Source of the DNA: Entonaema liquescens
Taxonomy: Eukaryota > Ascomycota > Sordariomycetes > Xylariales > Xylariaceae
Direction: 5' to 3'
DNA: 64,000 bases
NCBI GenBank assembly: GCA_902805475.1
Contig: CADCSX010000023.1
Coordinates: forward strand, 1,240,001 to 1,304,000
The position numbers were made by a program, and so were the translations under genes. Shown here in pieces: positions 36,209 through 48,492 of the stretch (positions are counted from its first letter, which is position 1; every line of letters begins with the position of its first letter). Below the pieces are notes generated by a model. The model had not been told where the DNA came from and searched no databases. It saw only the letters and a list, made by a program, of their open reading frames with translations.

Positions 36209-38390
36209 ATGGCGCGTTCTGTGCTCGTTGCGGCTCTGTCGCTAACCAACCTAGCGCTCGCTCAGACAATTCAAGATGGTGTCGGTAAGCTTTAGTTTTG
36301 TGCTTGATAATATTCTCTATACTGTAGACACGCCATCATGATGCGGTGGCTTGCTAACCCTTGTCGGTACAAACAGACGCGACCCCAGAGACTGTTGCGC
36401 CAGCTGTTGAGACAGTCGAAGCTGACGCCTCATCATCCGGTGTCGACTATTTCCCCTTCGAATCGAGCCAGCTTACGCCTGATGTTATTGCCAATTTAAC
36501 AAGTTATAATCTTACTAATGTCGACCTTTTCGATTTTAGCGACCCAGACGCTGCGGTTGAAAAACGTGCCAGCCGCGCCTGTAAAGCGTATCCCGGAGAC
36601 AGAAGTTGGCCGATTCGCCCCGTATGGGATCTCTTCAATATCCTGCTAGGAGGTGCTCTGGTTGAAGGTGTACCAACTGCAGCGCCATGCTATTCTGATT
36701 GGCCTCAGTATGACGAGGCCAAATGTGCTTCGATTACTTCTCAGTGGCAGACGCCTCAATATCAGTCGGCATTTCCCCCCTTTATGCTCGCTTGAGTTGA
36801 TGACTGACCCGGAACAGATTGTCGCAGCCTCTAGGAATTCAATACTATGCCTTTGAGGGAGTGAGCTGCTTGCCGCCTAGCCTCACACGGACGGGTGCTA
36901 AATGTACACTAGGCGGTATGCCGTCGTATGTTGTGAAGGCGACCAATGTCGCACAGATCCAGCTTGCTGTCAATTTCGCGCGGAACCTCAACCTGCGGCT
37001 GATTGTCAAGAACAAGGGCCATGACTTCAAAGCCAAGTCCACCGGCGCCGGGTCGCTTTCTATCTGGACAAACGCACTGGATAGTATCCAGTACCTAGGT
37101 TCCACTTACTCCCATAGGCCATCAGGTTACCGTGGACCGGCTTTTAAGGTTGGTGCTGGTGTTCAGGCCCTTCCACTTTATCAGGCAGCAGACAAATTAG
37201 GTCTTCATGTTGTGGGTGGTAATACTCGGGTAAGTGCTAAATCCCGTTCCTATATTACACTATAAAAACAAGTTCTAATGGGGATTCTGTGCTAGACCGT
37301 CGGTATTGGTGGTGGATACACTGCTGGTGGCGGCCATTCCCCTTTGCTATCTATGCATGGCATGGCAGCTGATCAAGTCTTATCCATGGAAGTCGTGTTA
37401 CCTAACGGCCGCTTTATTTCTGTTGATCAACAGAAATATCCCGACCTTTTCTTTGCCCTTCGTGGCGGAGGTGGCAGTACTTGGGGCATCGTGACCTCGC
37501 TTGTCATTCGGGCTTACCCGAAGAAGCCTGTCTCTACTCTCACTTATAGCTTCGGTGTCAATGCTAATATCTCGACGGAAACTTTCTGGAAGGGTGTTGG
37601 CGCTGTATTCGCCAAATTCCCCGAATATGCCGACAAGGGCATGTATAACTATTGGTCTATCAGTTGCATATTTGACTGCTCCTTCTCCATGGCTCCTCAA
37701 TGGGGAAATGATATGGATTCTGCTGCGCTCACGATATTATCAACTCCGTTATTTGACGAGCTTGCGGGCCTGGGAATCACTGTCAGCGATGCTACGTATA
37801 AAGAATATGACGGCGTGCTAGGCGGCATCGAAGGCACCTGGTCGGCTGAAAGCGAGCAGACCGGCGTTTGGAACTTTAACACTGGGTCAAGGTTATTCCC
37901 CCGTTCGAACTGGGAAGACCCTGCCAAGCTTGCTGCACAAAACGCGGCACTGAGACAGAGTGTCGAGAAGGCTGGATTAATGCTCGGGTACAACATGAAA
38001 CCAGCTACCAACCCATCAGTCAACCAAACCAACGCCGTGAATCCGGCGTGGCGTCAAACTGTCCTACATGCACTACTCGGCGCCACTTGGAGCCAGGAAG
38101 CTACTGCTCAAGAAATTGCAACTGCGAACAAGAATCTTGTTGAGATGATGCAACCATGGCGAGACGCATCCCCCGACTCTGGCGCATACCTTAATGAGGC
38201 AGATATCAACGAACCTAACTGGCAGCAAGCCTTCTATGGTTCAAACTACGCGTATCTTTACCAACTTAAGCAGAAATATGACCCTTGGGGCCTCCTGTGG
38301 GCACCTACAGCAGTTGGTTCCGAGGACTGGTACGTAACTGACCAGATCGACTATTACCCAACCCAGAACGGAAAACTGTGTCCCAAGTAA
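36209..38390 (+). CDS. Secreted FAD-binding oxidoreductase, berberine-bridge-enzyme type
   Basis: Flavoprotein oxidase of 656 aa. Exons 36209-36284, 36377-36764, 36818-37229 and 37296-38390. Signal peptide at 1-18 (ends ALA), then an acidic region. The FAD-binding PCMH domain covers YPSYVVKA-type sequence through IVKNKGHDF, SLSIWT, TVGIGGGYTAGGGHS, ADQVLSMEVVLPNG, FFALRGGGGSTWGIVTS. The BBE domain ends the protein (YLNEADINEPNW, YDPWGLLWAPTAVGSEDW). The GHD His is the likely 8-alpha-FAD attachment site. The second attachment cysteine of bicovalent enzymes is not visible before TVGIGG. Intron 2 (36765-36817) has a weak donor (GTCGGC) but a good branch (CTGAC) and acceptor, and it alone keeps frame. 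Substrate unknown. Confidence 0.9.
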
Positions 38391-39328
38391 AGCTTTGGGT
38401 CTTATCAACAAATTAACCCTATTTATTACAAGCCACAAGTCGAAAAATTGTTTGAAAAAGCTTTAGAATACTAGAGATTATACCCATACAGCGTGCAAAC
38501 ATCCATCCCCCTACCCCTTTTTAAGCAACTATATTCTAGTTCATAAGTACACCTAAACTAATAGAGACGATATCGGTGAAAGAAATCCATGAATTAGGTG
38601 CTTAGAGTTACATAACTTTGGATTTCTTTTTACGGATACCTACCAACCTATTTTATATAGTCTACCTACCCATCTAAATATATATCTTTTATCCTATTGA
38701 CTTAGGTAGCTACTTGAACTATATGGTATTACTTACCTTTTATTCCCGAATACCAATTACTCTCAGGGTCTTGAATAGCCTTGTGTATTAACTTAAGAAG
38801 TGTCATGTTAATCCGTTTACTTGCATCGCTAGGTACCTATATAATATGGTTGTTCCCAACTGTCTTTCGTGGTATACCTAGTTAGTTGAGAGTCATCAAC
38901 CTCATGCTGAGTATTAAGTAGGCCTATTCGAAGGCCTAGAAGATTGAACATAATAGGCTCTTTCATGAACAACTAACTAGAACATGTAGCTAACATATTT
39001 GAGCTATTGGAAAGACACATTAAATAGCATATTACCTATAACATCATGTTGTTCTCATCCAACTGGAAAGTAAACAAAGAGCATGCAACGGGACAGAAAA
39101 TGAGAAACAATACATAGTTTAATACTTGTCCTGCAACAACCACCTGTTGGTTTGATTGCTCACTGTGCAGTTTAAGTATATGGAGGCAAGTATCTGCCAA
39201 TTTTCTTGATAAGCTATACAACTTTGCTCAATAGAACATTACCAAATCTCGTATTAGTATTCCGCCAAACCTGATTCAGTTGCACCTCGAAGCTATTTAA
39301 TATTCCATCGAAGCTTATTACTACTAAA
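38391..39328. other. AT-rich intergenic region with TACCTA tracts
   Basis: No gene. TACCTACC/TAGGTA patches at about 38637-38710. Confidence 0.55.
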
Positions 39329-41435
39329 ATGGAAGAAGAACTTGATATATTCGAGCCACAGCCTCAGCAAGGGCGTAAATTTATTCCGGTTTGCGTATTA
39401 TGCCGATCAAGGTCGAGCGGCCGTAAAACGATATGTTCTCGTCCGATAGATGGTTATGGGGTAAGTGGGATTCACTAACCTCTCATTCTACGCGTCGCTA
39501 GGTTTTTCTTGAAATTATTTGCTAACCGATAGTATCGTAGTGCACTACGTGTAAGGCGTATGGTCTTCCCTGCGTCTACGGACGCATTCCTCTGCCACCT
39601 TACCCTAACAAGCCGAAGACACCTCACTTATCACGATGTGACGGCTGTGCGGAACTAGGCTTACCCTGCGATTTTAAAAGACCGGTAAGTAAAATCGGAA
39701 AAATATTTCCTCCTTTTAGGCCTGTTCCAGAAGCCAAGTTTTCATACTTGACAGTTGCTTCCGAGATGTGTCCTGACGTTATTGCCGAGAAAAGTTATGC
39801 TGACCGTTGTTATAGTGCGATAGATGCCACAATTCTGGCAGACTGTGTACAGGAGCACACCGAGGTTGTTTTTTTCGTGGCGTGCCAGGAGATGACATGT
39901 ACGGTTACTATCTAAACTGTGGATATGGCCCCCAGGGAGTTAACCAACTTAACCACTCCGTACCTTTTACCTGGGAAATGCCTGATAATTATAATCTACA
40001 ATACCTAGAGTGGGAATATCAAAAGGCTTTGAATCAGAAAGGCGCACCACAGCCTCGAGTTGGTCCAGTCGCGGACCAATATACGCATATATTAGAATCT
40101 ATACAAGAAGCTATAAGGCAGCGTGTCCCTCTTGATGCGACTCAAATCATGGATACTATCGGGAGAAATGTCTTAGATAATATACCGTCGCAAGAGTCTC
40201 AAGCCGTCCGAGATATATTCTACTATCTCAGCAGAAAGGGCACGGAAATTTCCTTCATTGCGGAGAACCCAATCCAGAAAAATGAGCTAAATATCTATTT
40301 CAATGTCCAAGACCTCCAAAGGCTCAACCCAGGCGTACAGGCGGAATATTCCTATGTAGCGCCTATCAGGAACACAACCTCGCGGCCACTTACCCGACCC
40401 ACGTCTCCTGGCCCTGCTCGACCCCTGTACTGGTTACCGTGGACCACGAAAAGTGAGGATATACCCGTTTTCGATAATACATCATTCTACCCAGTGGGTA
40501 GGCCCGAGCGGGTTAATATGGGGGCTTTTCAAAGAAATCCTCTTAGGGAGCACCCGAACGAAAACGCAGAAAGCGTGTTGTCGGCAATTCCATATTTTCG
40601 TATATGGGATGAGGGGGAGATGTATCCTAGCAGAAGAGAGTGTCAGCAAGAGAACCATAATGGATTGTATAATGCAGAGGAAGGGGTATTCGCGAACTCA
40701 AAATGCAATGAACCCACCTTTCGAGGTTGCGAAGATACCTCGCATACAGAAGAAGGATTCCCAATTTGCAATACGTGTGAGATGGGAAACCGGATGAAAT
40801 TCTGGCCAGATTTCAAAATCCTTGCCCGACAAATGAGGCAGTACCTGTGCCATCAATGTTCATCTAATTATCTTCCAGTTATTAATCGCCTCAAAGGGAC
40901 AGGTAGTAAGGTATATTTCGCAAACCCTCCGGGACAACCAATACCAGATTTCTCAAGCGACACAATAATTGGTACAGGGTTGACTAAGAAGGTAGGTGGA
41001 TACATGGGTGATCCTCTTGAAATAACGGGCTGTGAATGCGGTATGAAGCTGCTTGGGAGGCGACTTTGTAGTGCTCACCGGCTACAGCATATGCTGAACA
41101 TGCAAGAAGCTGTATCGGACATGCGAGCCTATTGCGACAGCTTGTGGGGTAAGCAGGTTTGTCCTATATGTCTTCGAATACCTGGCATTGACCGCTACAA
41201 CTTCGAAGGAGCAATAGGCGGGATAAATGGGGATAAATCATGGGCATGTTTGGTTTGTCACAGTTATGTGATCACCGGCAATGTTACGGGTTTATTACCA
41301 ACAAAGTACACGATTCCTGAGAGGCCTGATAATCCTGATATTGCGAGAGAGCCACCGTATAGTATAAGGCAAGAAGATATAGCGAACGCACGAGCGGAAC
41401 TAGCGAGACGAAAAGGGGCCGAGTCTAATCCTTAA
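39329..41435 (+). CDS. Cys-rich protein with tandem Zn2Cys6-like clusters and C-terminal CxxC zinc-ribbon-like motifs
   Basis: Unrecognised protein of 631 aa, probably nuclear and zinc-binding. Exons 39329-39460, 39541-39684 and 39816-41435, all phase 0. Twelve N-terminal cysteines form two sets. C22, C25, C36, C45, C48 and C55 have spacing CX2CX10CX8CX2CX6C. C77, C80, C87, C93, C96 and C103 have spacing CX2CX6CX5CX2CX6C, which is exactly the fungal Zn2Cys6 pattern. Each set is completed across an intron. More Cys pairs follow at about 389-438 (CNTCEMGN, LCHQCSS), 498-514 (CECGMKLLGRRLC) and 540-573 (VCPICLRI, WACLVCHS). The middle is hydrophilic with no known domain seen. Splice choice for intron 2 is uncertain: a second donor at 39778 shares the same acceptor and would add 31 residues. 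A transcription-factor role is inferred only from the second cluster. Confidence 0.78.
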
Positions 41436-43288
41436 TGAGAGAGAAACGTTGATTTGCAACTTATCTCGCTAGATAGATAGGACATACAGTGTAACTCATT
41501 AAGCCAAGGTGAGCATCCTGTTGATAATGACCAACGGCTATCGTAACGTAGGAGAACTCTTATATGAAGAGAACAAGATTGTAATACATATATAGAGGTA
41601 CGTATACTAATAGGGGTTGCCTTACACAACAACTTTGTATCAATATAAAGAACTCACTGAGAAAGGCTAGGTCTATGGCATGATTCATGTATGAACTAAA
41701 ATATACCATTAGGTATTTGTTACGAGATTGATCAAGAAGCATGGAAACAACCTCGTTGTTCCGTAAGGAACTTTGAGCCTATCTTATGCAGCTATGGAAG
41801 CTTACGGTTATACATACTACCTACACAAGCTCTTTATTCTAGCCGTCCCGTCTCGAATACTGACAACAACTAAGTTATGCCTACCTTTTTAGGATGTTGT
41901 AACTGAACCTTAAAACTACCTATCTACTAATATACTAAAATCACCGCACATACTCGAGTTCAACTGTGCCGAACCATGATATCTCAGGTATTCAGTGACT
42001 GCGACATTTAACTGTGGGATCATATGAAACGAAAAGCTTAGCTATGAATGTCTCAGGCTTTTGCAACACTAGTTTAAACAGTTATTTGTATTCCATAACA
42101 TCAATGAAGTCGTGGCCACGAGGAACTAGAATCTGTTTGCGTCATCCGTCGCTCTTGGAAGTATTCTTTTGTTTCAATGTGGAGTCATCTCAGAAATTAT
42201 AAATCAGTAATGAGTATACTAATACCAGTTACTTTTAGTATAAGCTGAAGAGGAATATCTAGTATTTACCTACGATGACTTCTTTTCTTTTCTTCATTTT
42301 TTATATCTTCATTTCGCGCCCTCTTCATAGCGCTGGTGAATCACCTTCCCCGAAGATGCGTGTTTTTTGAAGCTTGGCATAGACGTGATATTGTCTTCTA
42401 GTACACTCTCTTTCTGTTAGTCTAATACCAACTTGAAAATATTATTAGGCCAAGGCTTTCCACATGGATTGGTTTGTTACCTGGGTAGGAGGCATTATGT
42501 AGGTGAAAATTTAAAACTTATCAAATAGAAAGTTTTTCAGCTTCAAGATTTACTACAACTACAGTAACAGTTCAGTCGCACGAATGGTATTGTCTTGCGC
42601 TCTATATGCAGCACGTATGTACATAATACTACTTTGAAAGATGGACCCGATTCGGAACACGAATGTGTATGGGAATATCTTAGGTAGGTACCTACCTAAG
42701 CAAGAGGTACGTTAGGGACACCGAACGACTTCAGTTTTGACAGGCCTAAGAACTTAATTAGCGTGGATGGGCAGTTGTGATACTGGCACTGGCGTGTTGG
42801 CGATTGTGTGGATGGTAATATATTATGAAATTTATAAATGAGCTATATTGGTGTTCGCAAAGGGCAGTCAAAAACGATGTGAGAATTGGTGTTACCAACC
42901 CAGGCGAATTTAGTAGCTTATATGCATGTTGGAACTATTTACGGCAGGCTGCACAGGTGCACAATGCCACTATTGGCTTTACTAGTCAAGTTGCATCTCG
43001 ATCAAGGATCATGAGCCATTCATATTCCTTGACTATATTGTCAGCACACCCCCTTTGAAAAAAAAGCCGCCCCATTGTAGTAGGGTCAAATCGCCGAGTT
43101 GTAACCTTGCTGAGGGGTACTATCACATCTCGCCTAAGCCACACCGCTGTATATGGACTGATGGATTTCTACTAAGAGGTTAAGACATTTTTAAAATCTT
43201 GGGATATTATGAGAATTGCTAATTTACACTAGAAATCTCCTCTACGATATGTGGCAAGATAGTTGGACCGCTTTCACCTTGTAAAAGG
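41436..43288. other. Gene-free region
   Basis: AT-rich, no supportable gene. Contains a 22-bp perfect palindrome at 42679-42700. Confidence 0.55.
42679..42700. repeat. 22-bp perfect palindrome of TAGGTA type
   Basis: The half-site CTTAGGTAGGT is followed directly by its reverse complement, centred on GTAC. It is the longest member of the TAGGTA/TACCTA tracts scattered through the intergenic regions. Confidence 0.95.
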
Positions 43289-46200
43289 ATGACTGGCGCC
43301 CGTCACGGTGGTTTCGCCCTGATTCCACAAGAAGAACGTCTCGGCGATCAACAGCAACAACGAAGATGGACTAGAACTGAATTTGCTAGCCAGGTGCAAC
43401 AGGTACTTCGGCAGAGCAATACGCATAATGAAAAAGGCCAAGAGGACGTCCGTATCTCGCCCGCTTTCTCAGATACAACACTCATCAATGATGATTATTT
43501 GGATGTACCGCTAAGGCATCGCGAGGAAGTGGATATTGGAGAGTATATAGAATATCACGACGGATATTACGGCCCTGAAGCCGTGGGTCTCTCGCCAATA
43601 TCAAGTGCCAGAGCTGGTATCGGGCTAGAAGTTCATTCCGGGCCTGTCAATCCTTATTTGGCTTCTGGGAGGCTACTTGTGGCTGATAATCCAATCGACA
43701 CAAGCTATTATGGATCTGAAGGGAAGATAGAGGAAGAAGGTAAACGTGAAACCAGGGACTTCAAGCCTCCTTTCTTGAAGGGGAAGTTTTTATTTTTCCT
43801 TTTCTTGAGTTTAGCGGTCTTTGTTGTGTTAGCCGAACTCGCTATTCAACTCCTTCCGAATGATTCTGGGATTAACCCATTCTCTGATGCATACGAACAC
43901 ACTCCAAGCGTTTACCCCCGATACTATTCTGATGCAAAAGCTGGTGCACCCAAGATATTGGCTCATTTTAAACGCCAGAACGAAACGGTGCCGGTAACAA
44001 GCGTTCCTACAACCACTGAAATCACATCTCATACTATATCTCAGTCTATATCATCCTCAAGCTTGACATCACAAATCACAACGAGTCCGCCCACGGAAGG
44101 GGGGACAACAACGAGCACTAACACGAAAGCAACTGAGGCCCCAACATTATCAGAGTCTCAACCGTCACCTACAACATCAACTGAAAAGGGCCCTCATCCA
44201 CCTTTGCCATCATCAGAGAGTACTTTGCCTCCCACCATCTCCTCATCTGAGTCTTCGTCGTTGTCACATTCTCCACCACCGGTAACATCACCAACGCTAA
44301 TACCTTTACCGACGATTACATCGCCTGGAACCCAGGACCCCACTAGACCTCATGAAAGTTCAACGGAAGAGCAGTGGTCATCATTTACCTCGAAGAATCC
44401 AGGAGGTCCAAACCATCCAATACCAGACCCACCCACTTCACAGTCCACGAGTTCCAAAGGAACTTCTATACCCCCTACATCATCACCATCCTCGCGACCA
44501 ACAGTCCCGGATCCAGATCCTCCTATTAGTACCAACCCAACCCAGACAGACTCTACTACAACTAGACCGACACAACCACCACCGCCCCCACCGACTTCCT
44601 CTAGCGCAACTAAACCAATCCCAACTTCAACTTCAACTTCAAGGGAGTCATCTGGAACCGCAACAGAACCTCCAGGGACAACTACACGTACGTCAAGCAG
44701 TTCTTCTAACATACCGTCTTCAAGTATAACTACTATATCTCAGACTACAGGGGAAGCCTCTAGTAGCTCATCGAAAAATCAACACTTACGTCTTCTAGCG
44801 ACTTATATAGCGAAGATACTTCCACCAAAACTGGAACAACTGCCGAAGACACCAGCGTTTCCTCGCAGTCTTTGTCTTCAACCTATTCTCAACCCGAAAC
44901 TATAACGTCACCTCCACTTAGCACAACATCAAGTAGCATTCTAACTCGTACAACACAATCGGCATCGCCAGTTTCGAATACAACAGAGATCGAATTGCCT
45001 AAGCCGTTCACAACAATTACTAATCCGCCAGGCGAGCTACCACCTTTGCCTGAAATTACAACAGTGACTACTTCAACTACTCTGGATGATGAGGTTTTTG
45101 TGACCACGTTTGTAATAGGAGGAATAAAGGGGTTTAAGAACCAAATTACGAAACATGTGATTACATTTACGGACTCACAAGGGAAGCCAACGCGGACGGA
45201 TACTATTTTTGCACAAGAATCTCGAGAAACACGTGTCTATAGAGATTCTCATGGGAAGCCCACAAAAACGGACACTCTTATAATACTTAGTGGTCCAAGG
45301 CAAACAACATTAACAGACGTCCAAGGCCGAGCAACGTTTACTCAAGATTACTACCTTGGCATATCTACACAAGTTTTGTACGATGCGGCTGGTAATCCGA
45401 CGGCCACCGAGACTTCTATGATTACGGAAATTCCGACACTGACTACCCTTTTTGACGAGCACGGCGTACCAACCGAAACAAGAACTGAGTATGTTCCTCT
45501 ATCCTTGACGACAACGGTTTTGGCAACGCCGACTCCGGAAGTCCTCCCGCTTCCTGAGAGCAAAAAGGCTCTAAATATTGTCCCTATCTCTAACGGGAAA
45601 TATTTCTTGGGCCTCATGCTTCCTACATTTATCGTCATTGTTATATCGATCCCGATCAGGATGGTGGACCAAGCCGCAAGGCTCTACTATCCATTCCACG
45701 CACTAACGTCGAACCGAGGGGCTCCCGCCAGTGATAGCCTCTGCTTCCAGACCACCGGTATATGGAATTTCAGGGCACGCTTTCGCTCATTGTTGAATGG
45801 AGAAAGTCTTCTTGCTCTAACAGGGCTCTTGGTGTTGGGGAGTATCATTATGGTCCCCTTGTCTTCTGAAGCGGTCCGCATTATCCTAAAGGGTCCTAAC
45901 TGTTCTGGATCGAAGGGAGATCCTTCTACTTGTACCATGGCGCTTGGTGTAAATCCAGTGCCAGCCCATATCGCCGTAGCGCTCCTCGCCTTCATGGCGA
46001 TTATCGTAGGGCTAATTGCGATTGTACTACGAAACTGGGGGACGGGATTAAGCTGGAACCCTTGGAGCTTATTCCGTATGGGACACCTCTCAGCGAATAA
46101 TGAGATTCGCACCTTGCTATCGCGGCGCTTACGCGAAAGGAGTGCCGGTATCACAAACGGCGAGTTGAGCAAAAGTCTATTAAAGAAAAGGTTCATCTTA

Positions 46201-47030
46201 ACCGATTGGGAGGAGAATGCATATTCGAAATACAGTATACTTATTCTAAACGAGACTTCTGTCAGGAAGGACGCGAAGCCTGTAAGGAGGAGAGCGCATC
46301 GACGGACAAAAAGAGGAAATTCGATGCCTTTCTTTATTCTCACGTGGACCGGGAGGGTGCTTTTCCTAGCCTTGTTATGCGGCGTTATAATCGGCTTATT
46401 GATATACACAATTTTAGGGGATGGGCAGGACGACACACAGTATATGAATGGCAGATGGCGCGTTCTACGGGTTGTATTTACTGTGGTCGGCGTTCTAATC
46501 TCGTTACTATGGGGCTCGTTCTTCTATGGTGAGTTCAACAGACCATTGCGTATTCCTATTTTCTGGATTGTTCATACTGAAAAAGTTCACTAGCCGTCGC
46601 CTTTCTTACTCCCCATAAACTACTCCATCGAATTCGACTTTACAACGGAGAAGCCGCACATATAACACCACCAACTAACCCCTTTATTGGCATTTGGTCA
46701 TCACTAGCGCCCGGACGTCGAGATGCCTACCTCAGCATTGTATGTGCAACATCAATCTTGTCAGAGATACTCCCAATGCTGTTGAGTACCGCTTTAGACA
46801 AGTGTACCGAAAGGTTTTGGGCACATACAGTGTGTCTCTGGATGTCGGTGGGTATATTAAGTGTAATGGTGTTCACTGTTTCTGGATTTTCTTTTGTTAC
46901 CTGGCCTCCAAATATGCCAATCGACCCGAGTACAATCGCAGGCGGGATGTATTACGCTCTAACGAACTTTATATCCATGAGTCCATCATCGGGACTCCTG
47001 TTTGACAAAATGCGCCCAGGTCTTGTTTAG
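43289..47030 (+). CDS. DUF3433-family membrane protein with Ser/Thr-rich ectodomain; one unresolved junction
   Basis: Large fungal membrane protein of about 1190 aa, function unknown. A cytoplasmic N-terminus (~165 aa) leads to one TM helix (FLFFLFLSLAVFVVLAELAI). Then comes a long Ser/Thr/Pro-rich, mucin-like stretch (44.0-45.05 kb). Five short repeats of the form D-x-x-G-x-P-T-x-T follow (about 45.16-45.49 kb), then several TM helices with the DUF3433 signature (RLYYPFHALTSNRGAP, CFQTTGIWNFR). An intron at 46529-46593 (donor GTGAGT, acceptor CACTAG) connects to the C-terminal part (TPPTNPFIGIWSSL to PSTIAGGMYYAL). Near 44.69-44.82 kb the frame changes by one. Candidates are an intron from 44692 (GTCAAG) to 44798, one from 44688 (GTACGT) to 44815, or a lost A in the A5 run at 44774-44778. 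The start is the first ATG of the frame. Confidence 0.75.
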
Positions 47031-47330
47031 GTAGCTTGACGTGGCAAATGGGATACATAGCGCCACATGAAGTACAGTTCCCTCTTATTATTTTACAACT
47101 ATTAGATATACAGTCTTAGTATAACTACTATTAATATAAGTACACGATTTGCTCATAGGATTCTTAGGCGGTAGGACGTTACAACACCCCCTTTTTCTCC
47201 ACTTGGCCTATTTTGAAGACATGTGTCACTTGGTTTAGAAGACGTCCATAAAATCTTGTATATATCCAATGGTACCTAAGTCGTCTGCTATATAATTGCG
47301 TGCGTTCGCGGGAGTATCTTTTTCCCTTTA

Positions 47331-48492
47331 TTAGGTATATTTGGCCTGGTGGTACTTGAGGCCTTTTTCAGCACGATCAATTGCAATCTTAGTAGCCTCG
47401 TCGAGGTCCTCCTTCGGCAGACCCAGGACGTCGTTAGCAACTGCTCCGTACTTGCCCTCAAAGTCGTTGCAACCGTCCCGGAAGACTCGACTGTAGAGAA
47501 GTTCAGGATATGCTAGCGCGTCTCCGTCAAATAGACGCTTCCGCGCGTCTTGGAAGCGTCTATCGCTCCCTTCGTACTCGATTTTCCAGTCCGACTCTTT
47601 GGTGCCTGTAGCACGGAGAACGGCAGCAAACATGTCTTTCTGGCTAAGATGGAACGAAGACACGTATACGAATTTGTTCTTGTAACTTGCCAAATTCGGA
47701 ACTCCTTCCTTCTCGGGCTTAATTGGTAAAGATAGGAGCTTAGCTACGGCCCTCCCTACCTGCGGCCAGGTCTGCATGTGAACCGATTAACATTACATGA
47801 ACAAGATAATTGAATCAGTAGATAGGTAGGTAAACTCACTGTAGTATTCATTTTGGTGTCGCCGTTATCGAAAAATGTCCAGGTTCGTGTCCTCCATTCC
47901 ATACCGTACGTTTCTTGTCCAAAGCCAAGGCTATACTCGTACCAAAATCCCGTTACTACACCTATCCAAGAACTTTTCCCTAACTCCTCGACTAACTTCC
48001 GCGAGGAAAGTTCGATGTCTCCTATGAGGATGTCTTTTCCCATGGCTTCGTCTGCCATGTCACATCCCCATTCATTCGGGAGCACAAAAGGCACTTCCGC
48101 AGCGGCGGCAGCACGAATTAGCTTCAACTGCGTATCTGGGGCAGCCCTTGTATCCATGGTAATAATAAGTGCATCCTGGCCCTTTAATGCATTTACCAGT
48201 GTCGATTCGTCGTCATAGTCCACCTTGGCAACCTTTACCCCTTGAGGAATAGAATTGGCGGCTGAGCTGGTTTTGCGTGTAATTGCAGTGATTTCATGCT
48301 TCCCTAACTTTAGGAGCTCGGCCACGATAAATGTTCCAACCGTACCGGTTGCCTATGAAAAGGTATGATACATCAGTGAAGGTTTCGTGGTTTACCCCGT
48401 ATATACAATACAAAATACCCAATACCCAATGATCAGAATGTATTACTTACACCGACGATAGCTACGTTCTTAATGTAGTTGTTCTGAGACAT
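47331..48492 (-). CDS. NmrA-like / isoflavone-reductase-like NAD(P)-binding protein
   Basis: Atypical short-chain dehydrogenase-type protein of 331 aa. Minus-strand exons: 48492-48451, 48352-47840 and 47771-47331, all phase 0. The N-terminal Rossmann motif is NVAIVG joined across intron 1 to ATGTVGTF, a GxxGxxG dinucleotide-binding signature. It continues VAELLKLGKHEITAITR, a dinucleotide-specificity loop with Arg. ALIITMDT and VPFVLPNEWG fit the NmrA/PCBER family. It may be a redox sensor like NmrA or a small-molecule reductase; which one cannot be told from sequence. It converges on the DUF3433 gene, with about 300 bp between their stops. Confidence 0.9.

Noticed and set aside
36760..36825. 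Frameshift in the BBE oxidase
   Set aside because: A 53-nt intron with a weak donor but good branch and acceptor explains it.
39847..39890. Frameshift at a T7 run in the zinc-cluster gene
   Set aside because: Splicing to the TATAG acceptor at 39815 puts the whole region in one frame with a perfect zinc-cluster pattern.
46529..46593. A second frameshift in the DUF3433 gene at the A5 run near 46580
   Set aside because: A GTGAGT...CACTAG intron of 65 nt restores frame and leads into the conserved C-terminal part.
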